DNA of 64,000 nucleotides from Aradus depressus (lineage: Eukaryota; Arthropoda; Insecta; Hemiptera; Aradidae), in assembly GCA_963662175.1 (NCBI GenBank), contig OY759221.1:18442027-18506026 (forward strand), read 5' to 3'. The translations under genes were made by a program, and so were the position numbers. Shown one piece after another: positions 54,046 through 64,000 of the stretch (positions within the stretch are counted from its first letter, which is position 1; each line of letters begins with the position of its first letter). The notes under the pieces are model-generated. The model saw only the letters and a program-made list of their open reading frames with translations, did no database searches and was not told the origin of the DNA.

Positions 54046-54469
54046 AATTCAAATATTATCCATTTTGGAATCTAGGATGGGAAAACATAAAAATTTTGAT
54101 AGATTACGTATCTTCCTTATACTTCGGTTACATGGGAAAAAATAAAAAATAGGAAAAGATTTTGAAATATAATGATTTTTAAAAATTAAAAACAATCTAC
54201 CTTATCGCCGCCCCCCAAAAATTTGCCGCCCCAGGCAGCTGCCTCCCTAGGTGTTTATTTCAAGTACTATGACTGTTACCCCCAGAATAGAATTTAAATG
54301 TAGGGAAAGGTTCAGAACAAAAGGGAGGCTTCTCTCTCTCTTCTTCGGCTGACTTAATTCTTCTAAACAGAAGTTTAAAGCAGTTGGAAGCAACTAAATG
54401 TCCCTTATTTGGGCAAAGTACCCCCTAGCCTATTTAGGGAATTGCAAGACTTTTCTTCAAGGTATTAAT

Positions 54470-55130
54470 CAGATATACGAAGTAACGGGGATGTTATGTA
54501 ATCGGTGAAAATTCTAAGTTTATTTATTCGATAGAAACAAAAAAAAAAATATTTGAATTCACATAACAAATTTTGTGTCGATACATTCATTACATCGGCA
54601 ATTATTAGAGTTTTTGAGTTAAACCTTTCCCCTAATCCCATCTTCCTTAGCCGATTTGGCTGAAAATCGATAGGGGTTGTCCTTATGGGGTGCAAGTCAA
54701 GAATAAACATATAAACAGATATTTATTTTTTCATATTTGGAAGCAGGAGATCGGAAAAACATGAAATTCCGTTGAAAACTCCGCATAACTTTTTTGGCCG
54801 ATTACTTAACTTCTCCTATATTTGGTATAGCTGGGGACATTTTTGTGTGTGTCTGTATACACGATAACACCTCATATTAGGGACCCACCTATTGATTTTC
54901 AGCCAAATCGACCAAAGGGAAGGAGGGGGATAAGAGAATGGGGGAAGTACATTGCCGGTGATTCACCGATGACTATTACTTCCCTAGTTATGCGAATTGT
55001 AGAGGAATTATTCGGTCAAAAATTCGATACAGAGTTTTCAACGGAATTTCATGTTTTCCGATCTTCAAATTTCAAATATGAAAAAAAAATCTAAAATAAC
55101 GGAGAGATTAGAAGAGGGCTCAAAAACTCC
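54470..55130. repeat. TACTTCCCC repeats, forward copy followed by two reverse pieces
   Basis: 54550-54840 forward monomer and tail (ATCGGCAATTATTAGAGTTT ... GGTATAGCTGGGGACAT), 54840-54985 reverse with head (GGAAGTACATTGCCGGTGAT), then 54975-55130 another reverse tail (ATTACTTCCCTAGTTATGCG). Confidence 0.65.
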
Positions 55131-55135
55131 TATAA

Positions 55136-55389
55136 CCATGCCTGGGCTTTAACAATATCATATCGCCTACTACCAGAGCGCTCTTTCGTTACTCTGGTTG
55201 ACATGAGCCCGTCTCTCTTCTGGGAGTCCTAAATTTTGCCTACCCAAATTTTTTTATTCACCTAGTGTAGAAATCCTTAAAAGTACCTGACATCGTACAG
55301 ACATGAGACCATCGCTCAACATCCCAACCGAAGGATGGCGTGCTAAATTTTATTTTACCTCCCAGATAAATAAACTAAGTTTCGCAAAG
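55136..55389 (-). mobile_element. SINE1 body, split by a LINE
   Basis: Reverse copy from CATGCCTGGGCTTTAAC to ACTAAGTTTCGCAAAG; the head continues at 55916 beyond a LINE insertion with 12-bp flanking repeats. Confidence 0.8.
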
Positions 55390-55401
55390 TTGAGCTCAGT
55401 A

Positions 55402-55903
55402 TACATATTTATGTCGTGGGCTGATGTTTTACACCCAGGGACCTAAGCATCCAGTGCTCTTATCCCTTCCCTGGAAGCTCTGGGCTTCCCCCTTATTATA
55501 ATATAATATTATTACCTGTATGTTTACACTACCTAAACCAAGCCCTTCATGAAGTGCTGCCTCCAAGTTTCCTTAATGAACCTGAGAATGCTCTCATAGT
55601 CCAATCTTCTAAAGTCCTTCTCAGGGATTACATCTCCACCAAAGATGCGGAATCTCGTTCGCGCATATCCCGAGCAGATGCCCAGGAAGTGTGCCGCCGT
55701 TTCGTCTTCTTCCCCACATCTATCGCAGGTAGGACTGTCGTTGACTCCCACAGTGTGTAGGTGTCTATTGAACGGACCATGTCCTGTGAGAACTCCAGTC
55801 AGTTGCCTAAGCTCGTTCCTTTTGAGGTTCAGGATCCCGTCTTTCAGAACCCTGGAATCCCCTCCCAGGAACATCTTCGACTGTCTGCATGTGGCCTTTT
55901 CTC
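55402..55903 (-). pseudogene. RNase H LINE family, C-terminus and 3' UTR, inserted in a SINE1
   Basis: The minus strand encodes GILNLKRNELRQLTGVLTGH, SPTCDRCGEEDETAAHFLGI and DYESILRFIKETWRQHFMKG, ending in a stop at 55533-55535. The intact C-x2-C...H...C cluster is the C-terminal zinc-binding motif of I-group LINEs. The 3' UTR ends with GGATGCTTAGGTCCCTGGGT near 55430. The insertion is flanked by 12-bp repeats TTGAGCTCAGTA (55390-55401) and TTGAGTTCAGTA (55904-55915) lying within a SINE1, so the LINE is younger than that SINE. 5' truncated to 502 bp. Confidence 0.85.
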
Positions 55904-55915
55904 TTGAGTTCAGTA

Positions 55916-55953
55916 AGCAAGCTCGCATACAACTGAACTACCAGCGCCCTCTT
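55916..55953 (-). mobile_element. SINE1 head, split by a LINE
   Basis: AGCAAGCTCGCATACAACTG to CCAGCGCCCTC is the tRNA-like head (box A region) of the SINE1 whose body is at 55136-55389. Confidence 0.72.
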
Positions 55954-55957
55954 TACG

Positions 55958-55988
<31 letters not shown>

Positions 55989-56224
55989 TGTGATAAAAGC
56001 TTGTTTGCTACCACATTTTCTGTAGAAATTTGATCTCTTTTGTTTATTTAAATTTTGATTTCTACAGTAGTTTGCCGAAAATTGCCCTAAAAAAAAATAT
56101 TATCAATAATTTAAGACGTGCAATTTTTAAGAAAGTACACGTATACAACGAAAAAAAAATTCAATTAAACAAACTTTACACTTGGATTCACAAAGAGATA
56201 CCAATTTTTAATAATTTTAAATAA

Positions 56225-57060
56225 TATTAATTTCTAATCCAAAGGTTTTTCAAATGATACTACTACTGGGCCAACAGGGAAGATGAATAGAATAGAATTT
56301 GAAGAGGACAAATATTTGGGTTATTTGCTTTATTTGCACATTCTAATAAAAAAAAAACTAAACATTGAACAAAGCAAAAGAAAAACAAAGCAACAAAATC
56401 ATTTAACTAAATACTTAAAAACTATTATTATTATTATTTGGGCATATTGAAAAATATATATATTATTAATTGTACCTTCTCGACGCCTCTACCACAAAAA
56501 CCAGACCCCGTCAACTCTTCACACTTTAATTCCACCCCAGTCAATTTTCATCTAATTGTTCAACTTCATTTTTATTTAAAACATATCAAACCACAGTGCA
56601 CCGTTTAAGAGCTAGCTCACGACTCCATTCCACACAACACTATTATTATTATAGTGTAACACATTATTTATAGTATTATAGTAACACATTATTTATACTA
56701 TAGTATTATAGTAACACATTATCTATAGTATTATAGTAACACATTATTTCTTCATATACAAAATTGTATTGTCAAGCAAAGTTTTGAAAAGCATTTGATA
56801 AAGTTTCATCCTGTTTATCAGACGATCCAACTTTTTCATAAGTGCTCTTATTTTGTGAATTTGATAAGTTCTGATGAAAGTACAACTTTTAGTTTAGTTT
56901 GAGAGCTTTCCTTTCGGAAGGAGTTAGGAACATGATACAAAGACACCCCCAGTCGACATACGAACTGTTAAATACTCATTAAGTGCTCTTCACAGCTTCT
57001 TTACATTGAAGATGACACCTTTGAACAAATTTTACGTAAAAAACTAGTTTCAATCCGGGT
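56225..57060. other. AT-rich stretch with a small tandem repeat
   Basis: Apart from the 25-bp repeat at 56636-56755, nothing was recognised. Confidence 0.5.
56636..56755 (+). repeat. AT-rich tandem repeat, about 25-bp unit
   Basis: TATTATAGTAACACATTATT recurs four times with small length variation. Confidence 0.75.
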
Positions 57061-57467
57061 CTCAAAACGGAAGAGATTTTGGAGAAGAGAACAAAATATC
57101 AAGGTCCCGGATCCTCATGTTATCAAAACCACCTGATTCCAAATATGAAAAAAAAAATCTGTCTATATTTCGTTGTACTCGTACTCCTCCTAAACCCCTA
57201 TACCGATCACATTGAAATTTGCCACGATGGTAGTGGACACGGATGGTTTACTACTAAAAAAATCTGAAATCGAACATACCACGGAGGAATAATCACCGAA
57301 AAACGAAATCCCCATTGAAATCAATTGAGAGACAACCACGAGAGACGAAACTCACCTTGAGAGAAGCACGAAGACGAGAAGTTTAACACAGCTCCGCCTA
57401 AGTGGAATATGATTGTACCGAAAAGAAAGCCATGTCCAAATTAAACGGAGAGAGAAAACGTCGATAA

Positions 57468-57683
57468 TTGAAGGAAATCGCTACAAATTGGGTTGATGGT
57501 CTGAATATCCGAGATATCCAAAGGAATCATGCACCACAGCCACATCTCAAACCGATCACCATAACGCCTATGTCAACTGCCTTCAAACCTAAGAAAACTA
57601 TCATTGGTGATTTAGAAATTGTGTCGTTTGGTCGAACAGATATTCACGTTAAACACCGAGAAAAAGTTCCTGCGCAAACTTGA
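57468..57683 (+). other. Unrecognised open frame
   Basis: 71 codons (KEIATNWVDGLNIRDIQRNH; KKTIIGDLEIVSFGRTDIHV) in a patch less AT-rich than its flanks. No domain recognised. Confidence 0.2.
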
Positions 57684-57819
57684 AAACCCTAAGGTTCCAT
57701 CCAGTGATCACAAACCGGTTCATATGCCCCATTTCAAATGCACTACTTGTATGTTAACCGACCACATTCAATAAATTTAGACTCAGCTCAGTTTTTGCAA
57801 AAAGCAGAATGCATTGCAC

Positions 57820-57950
57820 ACCTAGTATATGTATCTCCAGAACTCTATAAGGACACCTCTCCGCGAAATCGAACACCTCGATGGAAGAAGGGTTACTAAA
57901 CTTGAATACCCTAATAACTGCCGATGTAATGAATGCATCGATTTTCAGGG
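57820..57950 (-). repeat. TACTTCCCC repeat, monomer, reverse
   Basis: TATCTCCAGAACTCTATAAG, ATAACTGCCGATGTAATGAA. Confidence 0.55.
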
Positions 57951-58400
57951 TTTGGATCTCGGTACAAAATCTATTGCATCTATTATCACCTGAACAGATT
58001 TTATATCCATCTTGATGCCCCTCCAAAGTGTATTAACTTAATACCTCAAATTAGATTGTGCGACAAGCATTTTTCTAAACTTAGTGTGCCAGAAATTTCA
58101 ATTAAATTTGATAACCAGCCTAATTGTAATATCTGTGGTAATGAAACTGATGCCATTTTATTTGCAAATGTCTCTCAGACAGTCCGGCAGTTGTTTAAAT
58201 ATTATAAGTATATTTCTCTTATTGCCAAATTAAGACATTTTTATTATTTTCATGAAGTTGTTTGCATAGTCTTATATTTATATTTACTTATCAATTTTAT
58301 TTTATTTTCTTTCTGTGATGTATAAATCAATATTTACGATTGTAACGATATTGTAACGTTGATTCTTATATAAAAGTATGTAATGTAATAAAAGTGCGAC
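57930..58400 (+). other. Unrecognised frame, possibly a LINE C-terminus
   Basis: An open frame of 130 codons (57933-58325) contains CNICGNETDAILFAN and VRQLFKYYKYISLI. C-x2-C followed by acidic residues and an 'ILF' resembles the C-terminal zinc-binding region of I/R1-type LINEs, but the His and the last Cys are missing. The rest is hydrophobic and AT-driven. A run ending AATAAAAGTGCG near 58395 could be the 3' end. Low certainty. Confidence 0.3.
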
Positions 58401-58466
58401 CTATTTCATTTATATTCTTTATAATAAATAACAATAAATAGAATAGAAGCAAAATATATATTTAAG

Positions 58467-58730
58467 TTGGAAAAAGGAAAATTTAATGTAGGTAGCAGAG
58501 ATGTTTGTTGGGTCCGCCATATTGTGAGAGGTGGAATATGGACTAGGAACACAAAGGTCCTGATGGTTAGCGTGGCTTGTTTGTTGTTTGGCGTCCCTCC
58601 CCAAGAGTCGTGTGTCCCCTTATTTGATTCCCAAAATTATGTTCTGCAAACAATATCTAAGAAGAGCAGGAGAAGAAATAATCCAAGAAAAGAAAAACTA
58701 GGAGTTGTGGAACATCCAAGCAACGTTTAG
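58467..58730 (+). other. Unrecognised open frame
   Basis: 87 codons (GSRDVCWVRHIVRGGIWTRN; LLFGVPPQESCVPLFDSQNY). Might be part of an LTR or 5' leader; nothing recognised. Confidence 0.18.
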
Positions 58731-59224
58731 ACACGCGGTCAACACGAGGTTTAGTTTATTGTATGTATTTTAATATTAAGTTATTTTGTGTAAATATATT
58801 ATTTTTATTATGAGTTTCTAGATTTTAGTAGTTTGTTTCCCATGCTCAAACCTAGTCAATAGTGATTTAACAATTTAGTTTTTCGAAACTCTCTTAGCTG
58901 ATCGAACTTTCGTCTTTAGTTTATAGAAATCCAATTTATATATTCAAATCAGTAATTTAAGTATCGTTCCATTAGTTAGGCAATCTGGCATCCCATAAAT
59001 ATTTTATTTTAGTAAAAATCAGTTATACAGTATGAGAAAATTCCCGCGTGTTTAAGTAAAGTAAAGAATAATTATAATTTTATTAAAAACGTGAAAAGTA
59101 CAAATATTACAAATAATAGTAATAAATAAATAAATAATAAAAATCTATCGAAACAATATTTAGATAGTCAGAAGCCACTATAGTTAAATATTGAGTTTAA
59201 TATAGATGTTGATTAGCGACTGTA

Positions 59225-59790
59225 GATTCTAATCGTAGGAATATTGAGGGTCAGTCAAAGATGGAAGAAAACACTATTCAAATGCCAAAGTTTCGATATA
59301 CTTTATATCATCATCAGGGCCTACAAACATGGGGGGGAAATCAAGATTAGAATCAAAAATAAACAACAATTGTGGATAAACATTACTGAACGTTAAATTA
59401 GACATTATAACAAGTTAAAAATTGAAACTGACTTACTATGAATACATTACTAAACATTAAAATTAAATATGAATACATTACTAAACATAAACATTATTAA
59501 TGGAAATAGACAAATAGGTGGAACATAAAAAAGAGTAAACATTAAAATGACTTACTATGAATAAGCAGGGTTGGGGAGAAAACATGTATGTACACTGGAT
59601 GGAGTCTTACATTGATATAAATATGTATTATGAAGGTTGTTGGTATCTGTATACTCTAACACATATATATAGATAATAAATAAATAATAAAAAAATATGT
59701 ATAATAAACAAAAAAAAAATAAAATAAAAAAAAGATAACATAGATATTGGAGACAGAACTATGGTGTCAGCTCTTGCTAAGTAAATTGGC
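59225..59790 (-). mobile_element. Penelope-like terminal unit, family A, empty for SINE1
   Basis: Reverse copy of the 5.3-6.3 kb unit with an uninterrupted TTATTTATTATCTATATATA site where the other copy has a SINE1. TTTAATTTTAATGTTTAGTAATG-type duplications are visible in both. Confidence 0.65.
59280..59335 (-). ncRNA. Hammerhead-like motif, family A, decayed stem III
   Basis: Inverted copy of the 6.2-kb motif. CTGATGA, stem II and GAAA are kept but stem III is ACUU rather than ACGU and the outer helix is weakened. Confidence 0.55.
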
Positions 59791-59934
59791 ATAACAATTA
59801 CTTAGGTCATTAGTGTCTGTGCGGAAGTTGACTGTATCAAGTGTTTTAGCTATATACACAATTTCCAATGTCAGTCTCTTATGATAATTATGTTCTCTAT
59901 TGAGTATTTTAGTGTTTTTGTGGACAAAATTATG

Positions 59935-60060
59935 AGAGTTTAACCCAAACGGTCGATTGGCTTTGGAGGGGGAAGTATTTACCCGGTGATTCACCGTCGA
60001 CTTTTTTTTTAAATTTACAACCTGTGAAACATCTTCACATTCTCTATATAGTTGGGGAAT
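59935..60060 (-). repeat. TACTTCCCC repeat, head, reverse
   Basis: AAACGGTCGATTGGCTTTGG, GGTGATTCACCGTCGACTTT, then a fragment with TATATAGTTGGGGAATTTAA. Confidence 0.6.
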
Positions 60061-60423
60061 TTAATGTCTGACAGTTGCACCAGGCCAAGATTCCTGCCGT
60101 CCTTTTGCGGCTGCAAGAAGGCTCCTAGCTCCATCTAAAAAAAAAAATCCAATCCCCGTCACGTCTGTAATTATCCAAGTCTCCCTTCATCTCGGTGGAA
60201 TGAAACTCTATAACTTGCGGTATGTGGCGAGACTGGGCAGGGTTGGCTCTATTGGAAGCGAGGTGGAGCCTCTTTGTCACAATTAGCGAGGCCCCCCCAG
60301 GCCCACCGAGAAAATAATTTACTTGAGAAAATGAAAAAAAAAACATAAAATAAATAAAGAGTTTAGGGAGGCGAGAAAATAAACAAAATAATCGTCGGCA
60401 ATGTATATCCCAAAAACGAATTA

Positions 60424-61682
60424 ATACTCAGATATTACATTTATAAATAAAAATAAACAACTGGTTTAACTTTTATATAGTCTAATTCCAGAGAAATATA
60501 TAAAGAATTAAGTAATACACAGATATTACATTTATAAATAAAAACAAACAACTGGTTTAACTTTTATATTGTCTAATTCCAGAGAAATATATAAAGAATT
60601 AAGTAATACACAGATATTACATTTATAAATAAAAATAAACAACTGGTTTAACTTTTATATAGTCTAATTCCAGAGAAATATATAAAGAATTAAGTAATAC
60701 ACAGATATTACATTTATAAATAAAAACAAACAACTGGTTTAACTTTTATATAGTCTAATTCCAGAGAAATATATAAAGAATTAAGTAATACACAGATATT
60801 ACATTTATAAATAAAAACAAACAACTGGTTTAACTTTTATATTGTCTAATTCCAGAGAAATATATAAAGAATTAAGTAATACACAGATATTACATTTATA
60901 AATAAAAACAAACAACTGGTTTAACTTTTATATTGTCTAATTCCAGAGAAATATATAAAGAATTAAGTAATACACAGATATTACATTTATAAATAAAAAT
61001 AAACAACTGGTTTAACTTTTATATTGTCTAATTCCAGAGAAATATATAAAGAATTAAGTAATACACAGATATTACATTTATAAATAAAAACCAACAACTG
61101 GTTTAACTTTTATATTGTCTAATTCCAGAGAAATATATAAAGAATTAAGTAATACACAGATATTACATTTATAAATAAAAATAAACAACTGGTTTAACTT
61201 TTATATTGTCTAATTCCAGAGAAATATATAAAGAATTAAGTAATACACAGATATTACATTTATAAATAAAAACAAACAACTGGTTTAACTTTTATATTGT
61301 CTAATTCCAGAGAAATATATAAAGAATTAAGTAATACTCAGATATTACATTTATAAATAAAAACAATCAACTGGTTTAACTTTTATATTGTCTAATTCCA
61401 GAGAAATATATAAAGAATTAAGTAATACACAGATATTACATTTATAAATAAAAACAAACAACTGGTTTAACTTTTATATTGTCTAATTCCAGAGAAATAT
61501 ATAAAGAATTAAGTAATACACAGATATTACATTTATAAATAAAAACAAACAACTGGTTTAACTTTTATATTGTCTAATTCCAGAGAAATATATAAAGAAT
61601 TAAGTAATACACAGATATTACATTTATAAATAAAAATAAACAACTGGTTTAACTTTTATATTGTCTAATTCCAGAGAAATAT
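60424..61682 (+). repeat. Array of a 91-bp unit, about 14 copies
   Basis: Each unit contains CAGATATTACATTTATAAAT, CAACTGGTTTAAC, TATATTGTCTAATTCCAGAG and AAATATATAAAGAATTAAGT. Spacing is exactly 91 bp (60431, 60522, 60613). Units differ at a few diagnostic sites (AAAATAAAC or AAAACAAAC; TATAG or TATTG). The array starts just after the head of a TACTTCCCC repeat. The TATATTGTCTAATTCCA segment also occurs in the inverted hammerhead unit at 14.6 kb, a possible origin. Confidence 0.95.
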
Positions 61683-61928
61683 CACTATTGAACTTTGTCC
61701 TAATATTTAAATAGAGTATGAATAAAACTCATTTAAAATATATCATAGTGCTCACAAAGTTCATATACAGTCAGACAGACATCATCGCAAAAATGGTCAA
61801 AACATGTTCAGGCGAACTTGAAACGTGAAAATCCGTTTAAAACTCGGATTTTGGATTCTCAAAATGATACGATCCTTCCTTATACTGAAAGTAAAACAAA
61901 AAAATGTTGAGCTGGTTTCTGAGTAGAA

Positions 61929-61998
61929 GTCCCTGTTAACACTATAGATTTGAGTCCCTGTTAACACTACAGGTTTGAGTCCCTGTTAACATTACAGA
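61929..61998 (+). repeat. 25-bp minisatellite, first block
   Basis: Three units of GAGTCCCTGTTAACACTACA plus GATTT, 25 bp apart. The array is cut by an insertion and continues at 62184. Confidence 0.85.
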
Positions 61999-62183
61999 TT
62001 TGACTTTCTGGTGGTAGGCAGATGTAGTAGACTTACTTGTTAAATAAATAATAAGATGTATCAGCCCACATTTATTAAACCACAATTAGTTTCGTCAGTC
62101 AAGCTGACATCTTCAGGTGGTGAACCTTGTTAGAGAAGAGGTCAAAGGACTGAACACGTCAGAGGTCACAGTCAGTACCTAGC
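61999..62183 (-). mobile_element. Penelope-like fragment inserted in a minisatellite (family D)
   Basis: The sequence between the two 25-bp blocks is unrelated to them and carries, on the minus strand, a hammerhead-like motif (see 62078-62125). It probably inserted into the minisatellite. Confidence 0.5.
62078..62125 (-). ncRNA. Hammerhead-like motif, family D
   Basis: CCAC-CTGAAGA (62120-62110), unpaired U, GTCAG-CTTGA-CTGAC stem II, GAAA, ACUAAU (one change from the palindrome ACUAGU), U17 at 62084, then GUGG pairing with CCAC. Invariant core bases are all present; only stem III is imperfect. Confidence 0.62.
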
Positions 62184-62285
62184 TGACCTCCTGTTAACAC
62201 TACAGATTTGAGTCCCTGTTAACACCACAGATTTGAGCTCCTGTTAACACTACAGATTTGAGTCCCTGTTAACACTACAGATTTC
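62184..62285 (+). repeat. 25-bp minisatellite, second block
   Basis: Four further units of the same 25-bp motif, separated from the first block by about 185 bp holding a hammerhead-like motif. Confidence 0.85.
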
Positions 62286-62869
62286 AACCAAAGATATTAT
62301 AGCTACCCTAATGTTATTATAACATTGGTGGCAAACCAAAGTCTATTGATTCCACTAAGTTTGAACCATTGCCTTTAAGATAGCTAACTTAGAATATATC
62401 AGAAAATAAGGGAGGGAAGCGCGAAGTTTGGCAAACTAGGTAACACGATAAGGTTGGAAAGCCCTAATGGAGCTTGAACTACCACCCCCACATCTACAAA
62501 TAGGCAACTAGACTTGCCAGCGTCTTAGGTTTCCGAGGACAGTACACTTTTCTGAGGTCAATGTCCATTAAGGAACTCGAAGAGCAGGGAATTCCTTTTT
62601 ATTTTTTTATCCCTCTAATATAAGGAAGTATTGTAATCGTGCAAAAATTCGAGACCGAGTTTTCAGGGGAACTTCAAGTATCAAAATCCCTTGAAGAAAT
62701 TTTGACCATTTTTGCAATGATGTCTCTAACTGCATCTTGTATTTTGGACGAAATCAGACGAAAATACACCACTTTACCTCAGGGCCTAACTAAATTTTAC
62801 AAGATACCGCTTACATTTACTACTTTTCATGATCTCTCGTTAAATACAAATCCTCCCAGTATGAGAGAC

Positions 62870-63110
62870 ATTTCCCGAAAACAATATTTTTAAGACGTTT
62901 GCTTGATTTATGCGAAAACCGTTAATCCTATCGAAAAAGTCTTCTTACCACAAATGTTCCTTATTAAATTTCCAACCGTTAACATGAATTCAAATGTGAG
63001 AAAAGACCATTACGAACAAAGTTATAGCGCTCCAAAAAACCCACAATAAATTTTTGTAAGAAATCGTTCAAAGCATTTTTTTAAATTAAAAATAAAAAGC
63101 AACGATTTTT
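62870..63110 (+). repeat. Dispersed repeat of the 30.6-31.4 kb family
   Basis: GTTTGCTTGATTTATGCGAA, GTTAATCCTATCGAAAAAG and ATGTTCCTTATTAAATTTCC parallel 30690-30770. Confidence 0.65.
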
Positions 63111-63180
63111 ATTTAAAAAATATATGTGATGTGGCCATAATATTTATAATATGTTTATATTCTAAGGTTTAATATCTGTT

Positions 63181-63345
63181 GAGGAAGCCGATAGCTCAGT
63201 GGAATGCGTGAGAATGAAATTGAGGGTAGGCAAAGAGTAGAATTGGGCTCATATCCACCAGAGTGACGAAAGAGCGCTTTGGTAGTAGGCGATATGACCT
63301 CGTAGTTAAAGTTCTGGCATGAGTCATAAAACCTAACTTAACTTC
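63181..63345 (+). mobile_element. SINE1 with large internal deletion
   Basis: Head GGAAGCCGATAGCTCAGTGG (box A) is joined directly to the distal body (GAGGGTAGGCAAAG ... GAAAGAGCGCTTTGGTAGTA) and ends CATGAGTCATAAAACCTAA. Confidence 0.75.
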
Positions 63346-63834
63346 TGTTGATATATAAAATTATAGGACTTATACAATTATCATTTTTGGTTTAACGAAA
63401 ATAAATATTATTAATATAATCGGTTTTACGTCCAGTACTCGATGATGCTGCAGGGACACCATGGGCTAAGCCTGGAGGGCCTCATGTCAATACAAGGTTA
63501 AAACAAATTTGTTATTTCCTAAATAATCAGATATAAATAAAATTTTAAAAAATAACACTAGAGATAAAGAGCGGCGATGAACTCAAATTTAATTTCCTCT
63601 CCCAAAAAACCTAAACTTATTAAACCAAAAAGCACTTTATTCAAATTTAATAAATGACAAGTTCCGTGTCTCTGTCAAGTTCACAGTCAGCCCGGTGTAT
63701 TATTGAATACAATTGGAAGAGGAGAGAAACCGGGTGAAAAAGCAATGAATAATGAAAAACTGAGACTCAATACGGCTACGTGACCCCACCTTACACGTGT
63801 ATAGTGTATCCTGTATTACTGAATACAGGTCAAT

Positions 63835-64000
63835 AGACGAAAAAAGTCCGTCTGTGGATCACCGGCCATGTACCTCCCCGAAGTAATCAATTAATTTTTC
63901 GCTTTCCCTCCATAACCAATTGACCGTTTTGGCTGAAAAATCTGAATCATTGATCAAAATTTCGTGTCAATGCGTCGATTTCACTGAAAATTAATAGGTG
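63835..64000 (+). repeat. TACTTCCCC repeat, head, running off the window
   Basis: GTACCTCCCCGAAGTAATCA, TTTCGCTTTCCCTCCATAAC, TTTCGTGTCAATGCG, ACTGAAAATTAATAGGTG at the window edge. Confidence 0.65.

Larger units (their letters stand above)
61780..62740. repeat. Inverted pair flanking the minisatellite region
   Basis: 61780-61890 (ACATCATCGCAAAAATGGTC ... GATCCTTCCTTATACTG) is complementary to 62615-62735 (ATAAGGAAGTATTGTAATCG ... TTTTTGCAATGATGTCTC). The two lie about 730 bp apart with the 25-bp minisatellite and family D fragment between them. Confidence 0.6.

Noticed and set aside
55645..56025. 126-codon plus-strand frame
   Set aside because: Antisense of the RNase H LINE fragment running into a TA repeat.
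60424..61682. Possible CRISPR array
   Set aside because: The units are contiguous 91-bp copies with no unique spacers, and the context is eukaryotic.

Overview
This window reads as repeat-dominated, AT-rich arthropod (probably insect) nuclear DNA. It has no operons, no dense coding and almost no long ORFs. It is full of decayed non-LTR retrotransposons, tRNA-derived SINEs, DNA-transposon remnants, Penelope-type terminal repeats and tandem arrays. The species cannot be fixed from sequence alone. The Jockey and RTE LINE remnants, TTAGG-like SINE tails and PIF/Harbinger MADF proteins fit an insect; I cannot go further.

Only one piece of host gene is clear: a 154-bp exon at 53001-53154 (+), flanked by good splice sites, encoding a WD-repeat segment of the WDR62/MAPKBP1 family. 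No other exon of this gene was recognised, so much of the window may be intron of it, filled with transposons.

Layout. 0-6.5 kb: a reverse SINE2, a foldback around 2.1 kb, two Jockey-clade fragments (2.8-4.1 kb), and a Penelope-like unit with a hammerhead-like motif (5.3-6.3 kb) split by a SINE1. 7-16 kb: SINE1 fragments, RNase H LINE remnant (8 kb), RTE-like LINE (9.6-10.3 kb), a 636-bp inverted-terminal element (12.1-12.7 kb), Jockey remnant (13.4 kb), and an inverted pair with hammerhead motifs (14.6-14.9 kb). 16-20 kb: a full-length SINE1 with exact target duplications and an 11-copy array of a 142-bp unit. 20-30 kb: split SINEs, a 153-bp MITE, and a 453-bp inverted hammerhead unit inserted in a SINE. 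30-43 kb: repeats, a 225-bp perfect-TIR MITE, an 839-bp foldback with 8-bp target duplication, and a PIF/Harbinger derivative carrying a MADF reading frame. 43-53 kb: nested LINE 3' ends, a MADF remnant, a non-autonomous Helitron, a Harbinger transposase remnant, and a 607-bp hAT element. 53-64 kb: the WDR62-like exon, Jockey and RNase H LINE remnants, a second copy of the 5-6 kb Penelope unit in inverted orientation, and a 14-copy 91-bp array.

Two themes tie the window together. First, a very abundant family here called the TACTTCCCC repeat (head of about 100 bp, one to eleven 142-bp monomers, tail ending in a hairpin) recurs in some 30 fragments. Second, at least five distinct families of hammerhead-ribozyme-like motifs occur, several as paired inverted copies inside units with target duplications; these are the best candidates for something biologically active and under-described.
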